Assembly (NCBI GenBank): GCA_007571275.1
Contig: RKRS01000286.1
Coordinates: 1 to 5,520 of the forward strand
Source of the DNA: Dehalococcoidia bacterium
GTDB lineage: Bacteria > Chloroflexota > Dehalococcoidia > Bin125
Reading direction: 5' to 3'
DNA length: 5,520 nt
Position numbers and translations under genes: made by a program. This document shows, piece by piece, positions 1 through 5,520 of the stretch. The notes beneath the pieces were generated by a model that was not told the DNA's origin, ran no database searches, and was given only the letters and a program-made list of their open reading frames with translations. Position 1 is the stretch's first letter. Every line of letters starts with the position of its first letter.

Positions 1-1
1 G

Positions 2-1585
2 TCGGACGCGGAGGATCAGGCGCAGATCATTGTCGACACGCTGGCTTCGTTCGGCGTCGACGCGACGGTCACGCAGATCAACGAGGGACCGACGGTCACG
101 CAGTTCGGTGTGCAACCCGGCTGGGAAGTGAAAACGCGGCAGACTCCGGTCAAGGATTCATCGGGTGCGGTAGCGCTTGACGAACAGGGACGTCCGTTGA
201 TGCGCGCCGAGGAGGTATCGCGGACTCGCGTGCGAGTGAGCCGGATTACCCGTCTGGCCGACGATCTTGCGCTCGCGCTCGCGGCGCCTTCGATTCGGAT
301 CGAGGCCCCGGTACCGGGTCAGCCGATCATCGGCGTCGAAGTTCCCAACGCCGAGACACGAATAGTGGCGCTACGAGGACTGATTGAGTCGGAGGAGTTC
401 ACTCAGCTGGCGGCGAAAGGCGGCTTGCCGATTGCTCTGGGACGAGACGTCAGGGGCAACCCGGTGATCGCCGATCTGACGCGGATGCCGCACGTGTTGA
501 TCGCCGGCGCCACTGGCTCGGGCAAGTCGGTCTGCATCAACACGATTATCTCGTCGCTGCTGATGCAGAAATCACCTGCGGAAGTGCGTCTGATCCTGGT
601 TGACCCCAAGCGAGTCGAGCTGACCAACTACGGCTCCGCGCCGCATCTCGCGTTTTCGCACGTGGTGACGGAACCTGACGAGGTCGTGTCGGTGCTGGGG
701 GTCGTCGTCGCGGAGATGGATCGTCGATATCGCCGGTTGGAGGAGTTCAAGGCGCGCAACATCGTCGCTTACAACTCGCTGCCCTCGATCGACAAGCCGA
801 TGCCGTACTGGGTGGTGGTGCTCGACGAGCTGGCGGACATGATGATGGCCGCTGCCGTAGAGGTCGAAAGTCAGCTCGTGCGACTGGCCCAGCTTGCCCG
901 GGCAGTGGGCATTCATCTGGTCGTGGCGACACAACGTCCGTCCGTCGATGTGGTAACGGGACTGATCAAGGCGAACTTCCCGACGCGGATCGCGTTTGCC
1001 ACGACCTCGCAGACCGATGCGCGCGTGATCATGGATCGGGCCGGCGCGGAGAAGCTCATGGGGCGCGGAGACATGCTCTTTATGTCACCGGACACCATTC
1101 AGCCACGACGTGTCCAGGGGGCATATGTATCGGACGCCGAGATTGAGCGGCTGCTGGAGTCCTGGACAGCGCCCAACCAAGCCGAATCCGAGCGAAGCTC
1201 ACTCGACGACGCGCTCGAGGCATTGTCCGAGGAATCGCCAGCAGCAGCGACCGAGATCGAGGCTCGAGCGGCTCAAGCCGACCTGCGTACGCTGACATCC
1301 ACCCTGGAAACCGCGCTGGATGCGGAGGGGGCCGATGGAGTGGCTGACATCGTGGTTGAGTCAGTCTCAGCGCCTACACCCGAGTTGGACACTCGGCTCG
1401 GCGAGGCGACGGAATTGGCGAGGGAATATGAGCGTGTTTCCGCCTCGCTCTTGCAGCGACGCATGCGGGTGGGGCGGCCCAGGGCCGAGCGACTGATTGA
1501 GCAGTTGGCGCAGACCGGCGTGATCGAGCTATCCGATGGCAACAAATCGAGGCGCGTGCTCGTTCGTGTCGAACAGCGAGACTAG
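2..1585 (+). CDS. ftsK: DNA translocase FtsK/SpoIIIE, C-terminal part (5' end outside the window)
   Basis: ATP-driven double-stranded DNA pump of the FtsK/SpoIIIE family, which works at the division septum to clear and align chromosome termini. The reading frame is open from base 2, and its first 36 residues (GPTVTQFGVQPGW at about 89-127) are already conserved FtsK sequence. The GTG at 110 is therefore an internal Val codon, not the start. Visible parts: alpha/beta motor core; Walker A GATGSGKS at 506-529; VDPKRVEL near 599-622; Walker B VVVLDELAD near 812-838; ATQRPSVDVVTG near 926-961; DRAGAEKLMGRGDMLF near 1034-1081; a low-complexity, Ala/Glu-rich linker at about 1166-1393; and a winged-helix gamma domain (SASLLQRRMRVG onward, about 1397-1570). 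Known for the family: membrane helices at the N-terminus (not visible here) and gamma reading of polar DNA motifs. Oddity: about 33 extra residues (131-229) between GPTVTQFGVQPGWEV and VRVSRITRLADDLALAL, where E. coli FtsK has only a short turn. The stop overlaps that of the convergent cyclase gene. The family call is secure. Confidence 0.97.
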   Translation, partial: SDAEDQAQIIVDTLASFGVDATVTQINEGPTVTQFGVQPGWEVKTRQTPVKDSSGAVALDEQGRPLMRAEEVSRTRVRVSRITRLADDLALALAAPSIRIEAPVPGQPIIGVEVPNAETRIVALRGLIESEEFTQLAAKGGLPIALGRDVRGNPVIADLTRMPHVLIAGATGSGKSVCINTIISSLLMQKSPAEVRLILVDPKRVELTNYGSAPHLAFSHVVTEPDEVVSVLGVVVAEMDRRYRRLEEFKARNIVAYNSLPSIDKPMPYWVVVLDELADMMMAAAVEVESQLVRLAQLARAVGIHLVVATQRPSVDVVTGLIKANFPTRIAFATTSQTDARVIMDRAGAEKLMGRGDMLFMSPDTIQPRRVQGAYVSDAEIERLLESWTAPNQAESERSSLDDALEALSEESPAAATEIEARAAQADLRTLTSTLETALDAEGADGVADIVVESVSAPTPELDTRLGEATELAREYERVSASLLQRRMRVGRPRAERLIEQLAQTGVIELSDGNKSRRVLVRVEQRD

Positions 1586-2412
1586 CGCTCGACTGCGGCT
1601 GTTTCCGCTTCGATCGCGGTGGGATCGAACGAGTCGACTGTGTCAGGGGGCAGGAAGATCGTGTGATCCAGACCAGGCTGCTTCAGGCTGGCTTCGTGGC
1701 GTAGATATTCGGGCCACTTGAAGAGGAACAGCCGCTCCCGCCGATTCAGCCCTCGGATTCGTCGAGCTCCCATGTCGGCCCAGAACGCCTGACCAATCTG
1801 ACGACGGACATGCTCTCTCAACGCCTGTGACACCACGATGGTGCCACCGCGGCTCTTGGCCATGATTCGCGCCGCCATGTTGACGGTGCGCCCGAGGATG
1901 TCCCCGCCGGGCCGAAGGATGACATCGCCGCGGTGCACGCCCATGCGAACGCGGACAGGCCAATCGGCGCCACGTCGGTCGGCCTGCGCAGTGACCTGCG
2001 CCTGAATACGCGCGGCGCAGCGCAAGGCTTGCACACCGTCAGCGAAGACGATCAGGAAACCGTCGCCGGTCAGTTTGACCTCAAATCCGGCGTGATGATG
2101 CAATTCTTCGCGGACAATATCGTTGTGCTCGTCGATGATCGACTCCCAGCGCCGATCACCGAGTCGCTCAGTCAGATGCGTGGAGTCTTCGATATCAGTG
2201 AAGAGCACGGTCGCCGCTTCACCCTGCTGAGGTAATAGAGACGCGGTGAGCGCGCGACCGCAGTTCGGGCAGAACGAGGACGCGGGGGGCGCGACCTCGC
2301 CGCAGAAGGCGCAGGCGCGCGCCTCATCGCCTCGGGGACGTCCACCCAACCAGGACGGCGGCGCATCGACGTTCGAGCGTCGCCAGTGTTCAGGTTCAGG
2401 ATCGTCAGCCAC
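1582..2412 (-). CDS. Zinc-ribbon class III adenylate/guanylate cyclase
   Basis: Soluble 276-residue class III nucleotide cyclase, predicted to make cyclic AMP from ATP. An N-terminal zinc ribbon has Cys34, Cys37, Cys48 and Cys51 (CxxC-x10-CxxC). The cyclase domain covers about residues 66-232. It keeps the usual catalytic set: metal-binding Asp73 (FTDIEDST) and Asp117 (LTGDGF), adenine-selecting Lys113 and Asp171, and transition-state Asn178 and Arg182 (GRTVNMAAR). The Lys/Asp pair favours ATP over GTP; this is inferred from known cyclases. Class III enzymes act as dimers. A 45-residue tail ending in an acidic stretch follows. There is no signal peptide or membrane helix. The start is GTG at 2412, because an in-frame TGA lies five codons upstream. 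A weak GAGAG (2422-2426) sits 9 bases before it. The gene probably has its own promoter in the 131-base gap after uvrB. What the ribbon senses or binds is unknown. Confidence 0.93.
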   Translation of the reverse strand: MADDPEPEHWRRSNVDAPPSWLGGRPRGDEARACAFCGEVAPPASSFCPNCGRALTASLLPQQGEAATVLFTDIEDSTHLTERLGDRRWESIIDEHNDIVREELHHHAGFEVKLTGDGFLIVFADGVQALRCAARIQAQVTAQADRRGADWPVRVRMGVHRGDVILRPGGDILGRTVNMAARIMAKSRGGTIVVSQALREHVRRQIGQAFWADMGARRIRGLNRRERLFLFKWPEYLRHEASLKQPGLDHTIFLPPDTVDSFDPTAIEAETAAVER

Positions 2413-2429
2413 CAGATCACACTCTCACA

Positions 2430-2449
2430 GCGCCCGCCACGGCAGGCGC
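2430..2449 (-). other. GC-rich hairpin in the cyclase leader
   Basis: On the minus strand GCGCCTGCC (2449-2441) can pair with GGCGGGCGC (2438-2430). With the innermost pair open this gives eight pairs, one of them G-U, around a four-base loop. It begins almost exactly at the predicted transcription start and ends four bases before the weak GAGAG ribosome site. No run of T follows on either strand, so it is not a typical intrinsic terminator. It may protect the 5' end of the mRNA or affect translation; both are inference. Confidence 0.35.
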
Positions 2450-2454
2450 GCAAG

Positions 2455-2484
2455 ATCATAACAGCGCATGCGCAGGGGCGTCAG
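2455..2484 (-). promoter_or_regulatory. Predicted sigma70-type promoter of the cyclase gene
   Basis: On the minus strand, a -10 hexamer TATGAT (2460-2455; five of six matches to TATAAT) lies 18 bases downstream of a -35-like CTGACG (2484-2479; four of six matches to TTGACA). Transcription would start near 2448, giving a leader of about 36 bases before the GTG at 2412. This is the only long intergenic gap in the window and the elements point the right way, so the cyclase is probably transcribed independently of, or in addition to, read-through from uvrB. This was found by eye, and G+C-rich genomes of this kind can have divergent sigma specificity. Confidence 0.5.
2464..2473. promoter_or_regulatory. 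Perfect 10-bp palindrome in the promoter spacer (candidate operator)
   Basis: GCGCATGCGC is a perfect inverted repeat that lies wholly inside the 18-base spacer between the predicted -35 and -10 of the cyclase promoter (spacer 2461-2478). A dimeric repressor, or a MerR-type activator, would bind at such a place. That role is inference only: short G+C palindromes also arise by chance in this base composition. Confidence 0.25.
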
Positions 2485-2543
2485 ATAGACGGTACCAAGC
2501 TGTGGATAGGCTGGCGATAACAGGCGGTAGTGAGATTCTGTCG

Positions 2544-4685
2544 TTAACGCTGGCGTGACACTGGCTCTTTGCGCTTGAGTGGCCGTCGTCTTCGACCGTA
2601 GGCTTGATCGCTCCAATGCTGGAGGTCGTCGCCCAGTGCGGCCTGGTCGCGGCGCAGTTCGACGATCTGGTCACGCAAGGCGGCCGCCTTTTCGAATTCC
2701 AGGTCGCGCGCCGCTTGCTTCATCCGTGATTCCAGCTCGGAAATCATGCGCGCGGCCTGGTCGGGCGTCATGTCCGCCGGAATGGTGGCGCCGAGCCCGG
2801 AGTCATAGGGCGCGGCATCCTCGGCCACCATTCGCTGTTCGAACTCGTCACGGACCTGGTTGGCCACGTCGGTGGCGATGTCGCGAATCTCCTTGGTGAT
2901 ACCAACCGGTGTGATGCCGTGCTGGATGTTGTATTCGTGCTGCGCCGTGCGCCGACGATGCGTTTCCTCGATCGCTCGGCGCATGGAGTCGGTAGTGCGG
3001 TCCGCGTACAGGATGGCGTGCGAGTTCACGTGTCGGGCAGCGCGACCGATTGTCTGCACCATCGAACTCTCGTTACGTAGATAACCTTCCTTGTCGGCGT
3101 CGAGCACAGCGACGAGTGAGACCTCAGGCAGGTCGAGGCCCTCGCGCAAGAGGTTGATGCCGACCAAGCAGTCGAAGACGCCGAGTCGCAGGTCGCGGAG
3201 TACTTCGACTCGCTGAAACGCGTCCTGCTCGGAGTGCAGGTAGTAGGTTCGGATGCCAACCTCGCGGAGGTAGTCGGCGAGATCTTCGGCCATTTTCTTG
3301 GTCAATGTGGTGACCAGCGTGCGTTCGCCGCGATCGGCGCGAGTCTTGATTTCGCTGACCAGGTCATCAATCTGGCCGTCGGTGGGTCGAACTTCCACTT
3401 CAGGATCGAGCAGGCCGGTGGGACGAATCAGCTGTTCCACGATCTGATCGGAGTGATGGCGTTCGTAGTCGGCGGGCGTGGCCGAGACGAAAATCACCTG
3501 GTTGATGTGGCGCTCGAATTCGTCGATGTTGAGCGGGCGGTTGTCGATCGCGGAAGGCAAGCGGAAACCGAAATCAACCAGAGTCTGTTTACGCGAGGTA
3601 TCGCCGCCGTACATCCCGCGCACCTGTGGGATGGTCTGGTGAGATTCATCTATGAAGAGCAACCAGTCCTCAGGGAAGTAGTCGAGCAGCGTCCATGGTG
3701 TCGAACCGGCGGCGCGACGAGCGAGATGTCGGGAGTAGTTTTCGATACCCGGGCAGTAGCCGGTCTCCCGTAGTGTTTCGAGGTCGTAGCGCGTACGTTC
3801 TTCGAGCCGCGCCGCCTCGAGGATCTGGTCATCGCGTCGTAGCTCTTCGAGTCGTTGCTGCAGCTCCGACTCGATATCGGTAACAGCGGCGGCCATCCGC
3901 TCGTCGGTCGTGACGAAGTGTTTGGCGGGATAGATGTCGACGCGGTCGCGCTCGGCCAGGATTTCACCGGTCAGTGGGTCGAGCTCAACGATCCGCTCAA
4001 CCTCGTCGTCCCAGAATTGGACACGAATGGCAAGGTCTTCGTACGAAGGATGGATCGTCAGGGTGTCGCCGCGAATGCGGAACTTGCCGCGCGTGAGCGT
4101 CAACTCGTCTCGCTCATACTGCTGGTCGACGAGTCGGCGCAGGATCAGGTTGCGCGAGTAGGACTTGCCCAGCTCAAGACTCAGCACCATGCCTTGATAA
4201 TCCTCTGGCTCGCCAAGGCCGTAGATGCAGGAGACGGAGGCGACGATCAGCACGTCGCGTCGCTCGAACAGCGCGCGGGTCGCCGCATGGCGCAGCTTGT
4301 CGATCTCGTCGTTGATGTCGGATTCCTTGGCGATGTAGGTATCGGAGCGCGGGATGTAGGCCTCGGGCTGGTAGTAGTCGTAGTAGGAAACGAAGTACTC
4401 GACGGCGTTGTTGGGGAAGAAGTCGCGGAACTCGGTGCAGAGTTGCGCAGCCAATGTCTTGTTGTGAGCCAGGACGAGGGTGGGACGGTTCACCTGGGCG
4501 ACGACATTCGCCATCGTGAACGTTTTGCCCGATCCGGTAACACCGAGCAGAGTCTGAGCGCGATGACCGTCCTGGAGTCCTTCGACCAGTTGCTCGATGG
4601 CGTACGGCTGATCGCCGGTCGGTTGGTAGTCGGCGCTCAGCTCAAACAGCTTCGAGTTGCGCACGGGTGCAGAGATCGTGGTCAT
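2544..4685 (-). CDS. uvrB: Excinuclease ABC subunit B (UvrB)
   Basis: Damage-verifying, helicase-like subunit of UvrABC nucleotide excision repair in the cytoplasm. It receives the lesion from UvrA, threads one strand behind its beta-hairpin and recruits UvrC for incision. It has 713 residues; E. coli UvrB has 673. Visible: Walker A GVTGSGKT (48-55); beta-hairpin region YFVSYYDYYQPEAYIPRSD (97-115); VSCIYGLGEPEDY (151-163); DESH box (346-349); VSATP (400-404); motif V GINLLREGLD (509-518); motif VI QTIGRAAR (544-551); and the UvrC-binding UVR motif (about 642-680, with DLEFEKAAALRDQI). Beyond UVR is a tail with a very basic end (698-713, RRRRPLKRK). The ATG at 4685 fits the conserved N-terminus (FELSADYQPTGDQPYAIEQL); GGTAGG lies 9 bases upstream. 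It starts 29 bases after ruvA, in the same direction, so co-transcription with ruvCA is likely. No LexA-type box was seen in that gap. No obvious terminator follows the TAA. Confidence 0.98.
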   Translation of the reverse strand: MTTISAPVRNSKLFELSADYQPTGDQPYAIEQLVEGLQDGHRAQTLLGVTGSGKTFTMANVVAQVNRPTLVLAHNKTLAAQLCTEFRDFFPNNAVEYFVSYYDYYQPEAYIPRSDTYIAKESDINDEIDKLRHAATRALFERRDVLIVASVSCIYGLGEPEDYQGMVLSLELGKSYSRNLILRRLVDQQYERDELTLTRGKFRIRGDTLTIHPSYEDLAIRVQFWDDEVERIVELDPLTGEILAERDRVDIYPAKHFVTTDERMAAAVTDIESELQQRLEELRRDDQILEAARLEERTRYDLETLRETGYCPGIENYSRHLARRAAGSTPWTLLDYFPEDWLLFIDESHQTIPQVRGMYGGDTSRKQTLVDFGFRLPSAIDNRPLNIDEFERHINQVIFVSATPADYERHHSDQIVEQLIRPTGLLDPEVEVRPTDGQIDDLVSEIKTRADRGERTLVTTLTKKMAEDLADYLREVGIRTYYLHSEQDAFQRVEVLRDLRLGVFDCLVGINLLREGLDLPEVSLVAVLDADKEGYLRNESSMVQTIGRAARHVNSHAILYADRTTDSMRRAIEETHRRRTAQHEYNIQHGITPVGITKEIRDIATDVANQVRDEFEQRMVAEDAAPYDSGLGATIPADMTPDQAARMISELESRMKQAARDLEFEKAAALRDQIVELRRDQAALGDDLQHWSDQAYGRRRRPLKRKEPVSRQR

Positions 4686-4694
4686 GGGCCAGAG

Positions 4695-4700
4695 CCTACC
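4695..4700 (-). promoter_or_regulatory. Probable ribosome binding site of uvrB
   Basis: GGTAGG on the minus strand ends 9 bases before the uvrB ATG at 4685. It is only a partial match to the anti-Shine-Dalgarno sequence. A second purine run, AGGAAA (4710-4705), is too far upstream for this ATG, and no other in-frame start fits the conserved N-terminus better. Confidence 0.4.
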
Positions 4701-4714
4701 GAGATTTCCTCGAA

Positions 4715-5368
4715 CTAGGGATTGGTGCCGATATGTTCGAGCACTGCGCGGAGCAGATCCGCTGTGTTCTGCGGCGGAGGCAGATCGGGAGCGCTGAGCA
4801 CTGCCGCAATCCAGCGGTCGGCATCTCGTCTCGTGTAGCCGAGACCGATGAGCGCTTCCTGTGCGTCAGCGGCGACCTCGTCGCCAGGTCGGACCGGTCG
4901 TTGCGCTTTGGCGTCAAACCGTTCGTCGACGAGCAACGCCTCCTCAACCACCTTACCTTTGAGGTCGGCAATGATGCGGTCGGCCTGTCGGGCGCCAATG
5001 CCCGGCAGCTGGGTCAACGTCCGCCGATCCTCCGCCTCAATGGCCTGCGCGATGGTCGAGATCGAAGCAGCCAGCGCCTGCTGCGCCTTGGCGACGCCCA
5101 TCTGCGGCACACCGATCAGTTTGCGGAAGAAGTCGCGCTCGGGCTGACGAAGAAAGCCGATCAGCACGGGCACGGGAGCTCGGTCCGGGACGTGGTAGTG
5201 CGTGAACAGATTCAGCGCTTCGGGCCGATCCTCCTCCAACGCTCGCCAGACAGCGGTCGGGAGCCTGACCTCGTAGACGAGACCACCAGCTTCGGAGCCG
5301 GTGTCGATCTCAACGCTTTGTGTGTCGTCGTGCCAGGCGATCGCGCGGCCCCTGATGCGTGAGATCAC
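4715..5368 (-). CDS. ruvA: Holliday junction branch migration protein RuvA
   Basis: Junction-binding subunit of the RuvAB branch-migration motor; it also works with the RuvC resolvase. It has 217 residues; E. coli RuvA has 203. Visible: OB-fold domain I (1-70, MISRIRGRAI at the start, VYEVRLP, LFTHYHV, LIGF); domain II with two helix-hairpin-helix motifs (about 84-100, VPQMGVAKAQQAL; and 119-135, TQLPGIGARQADRII); an acidic linker; and domain III, the RuvB-contacting part (166-215, AQEALIGLGYTRRDAD). The GTG start at 5368 is fixed by the family N-terminus, by GGTGAG six bases upstream and by the four-base overlap with the ruvC stop, which implies translational coupling. Oddities: the first hairpin reads PQMG where E. 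coli has NGVG, and the acidic-pin pair (Glu55-Asp56 in E. coli) reads Asp62-Arg63. The identity is still clear. No ruvB follows; uvrB does. Confidence 0.95.
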   Translation of the reverse strand: MISRIRGRAIAWHDDTQSVEIDTGSEAGGLVYEVRLPTAVWRALEEDRPEALNLFTHYHVPDRAPVPVLIGFLRQPERDFFRKLIGVPQMGVAKAQQALAASISTIAQAIEAEDRRTLTQLPGIGARQADRIIADLKGKVVEEALLVDERFDAKAQRPVRPGDEVAADAQEALIGLGYTRRDADRWIAAVLSAPDLPPPQNTADLLRAVLEHIGTNP

Positions 5369-5520
5369 TGGATGCTCACCGCTTCGTCAACAGGCGCCAT
5401 GAGATGATGGCAATAGGCGACCGCCAGCGCATCAGCGGCATCGGCTGAAGCGTCCAGCTCGCTGAGCCCCAGTCGCGCGACCAGCGCTTGCTTGACCGCG
5501 GCCTTCTCGGCCGAGCCCAG
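5365..5520 (-). CDS. ruvC: Crossover junction endodeoxyribonuclease RuvC, last 51 codons
   Basis: C-terminal fragment of the Holliday junction resolvase RuvC, which nicks symmetrically across junctions presented by RuvAB. The start lies beyond the right edge of the window. The visible part begins LGSAEKAAVKQALVARLGL, matching the family segment G-x-G-x-A-x-K-x-x-V before the last catalytic helix. It continues with SADAADALAVAYCHH, which carries the two C-terminal catalytic Asp residues (DAAD, equivalent to Asp138 and Asp141 of E. coli RuvC). The TGA stop (5367-5365) overlaps the GTG start of ruvA in GTGA. The short tail after the helix (LMAPVDEAVSIQ) has nothing notable. The call rests on 51 residues plus the tight link to ruvA, which together are strong. 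Confidence 0.93.
   Translation of the reverse strand: MGSAEKAAVKQALVARLGLSELDASADAADALAVAYCHHLMAPVDEAVSIQ
5375..5380 (-). promoter_or_regulatory. Ribosome binding site of ruvA, inside the end of ruvC
   Basis: GGTGAG on the minus strand lies six bases before the GTG at 5368, within the last codons of ruvC. It supports the GTG start and re-initiation by ribosomes that finish ruvC. Confidence 0.6.

Noticed and set aside
110..112. GTG as the start codon of ftsK
   Set aside because: The same frame is open back to base 2 and encodes conserved FtsK sequence before it, so this is an internal Val codon.
2430..2449. Hairpin as an intrinsic terminator of uvrB
   Set aside because: No T run follows on either strand and it sits downstream of a promoter-like sequence, so a leader structure fits better.
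2172..2459. Minus-strand frame starting at an ATG at 2459, upstream of the cyclase GTG
   Set aside because: It is in a different frame from the zinc ribbon and cyclase domain, its ATG lies inside the predicted -10 box, and its product has no recognisable features.
3234..3773. Plus-strand open frame (179 codons) opposite uvrB
   Set aside because: It is antisense to the conserved helicase region of uvrB, with no plausible product.
4686..4714. LexA/SOS box between ruvA and uvrB
   Set aside because: Neither CTG-N10-CAG nor a GAAC-N4-GTTC type element is present in the gap.
3855..4718. Long plus-strand open frame (287 codons) opposite uvrB
   Set aside because: It lies antisense to unmistakable uvrB coding sequence. 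Its product is low-complexity and rich in Val, Gly, Asp and Leu with no recognisable domain, as expected from the mirrored codons of a G+C-rich gene.
4667..5362. Plus-strand open frame (231 codons) opposite ruvA
   Set aside because: It covers almost exactly the ruvA gene on the other strand and shows no family motif, so it is a shadow of ruvA.

Overview
This is a stretch of ordinary bacterial chromosome, about 60% G+C by eye and almost completely coding. No mobile element, CRISPR array, rRNA or tRNA was seen. The proteins are clearly bacterial. FtsK carries an insertion of about 33 residues just after its GPTVTQFGVQPGW segment, and there is a zinc-ribbon class III nucleotide cyclase. From memory of these families, the combination suggests a Chloroflexota relative (Thermomicrobia, SAR202 or Dehalococcoidia-like). 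That placement is an inference and was not tested.

Layout. Plus strand, 2-1585: the C-terminal part (527 residues visible) of the DNA translocase FtsK, whose beginning lies before the window. All other genes are on the minus strand, read right to left: the last 51 codons of ruvC (5520-5365), ruvA (5368-4715), uvrB (4685-2544) and a zinc-ribbon adenylate/guanylate cyclase (2412-1582). ruvC and ruvA overlap by four bases (stop TGA inside GTGA). ruvA and uvrB are separated by only 29 bases, so ruvC-ruvA-uvrB looks like one operon. The cyclase follows a 131-base gap, the only sizeable intergenic space, which holds a good sigma70-type promoter candidate, a 10-bp palindrome in the promoter spacer and a GC-rich hairpin at the predicted 5' end of the transcript. 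The cyclase and ftsK converge, and their stop codons share the four bases CTAG (1582-1585).

Function. RuvA and RuvC process Holliday junctions, UvrB is the damage-verifying helicase-like subunit of nucleotide excision repair, and FtsK pumps chromosomal DNA through the division septum. The segment is therefore mostly a DNA-repair and chromosome-processing neighbourhood. The cyclase is the only signalling gene. It appears to be transcribed separately, and nothing in the sequence ties it to repair.

I did not find a convincing undescribed system. The points worth a second look are modest: the altered acidic pin and first helix-hairpin-helix of RuvA, uvrB in the place where ruvB often sits, the FtsK insertion and its altered gamma recognition helix, the basic tail on UvrB, the palindrome and hairpin at the cyclase promoter, and the terminator-less convergent overlap.
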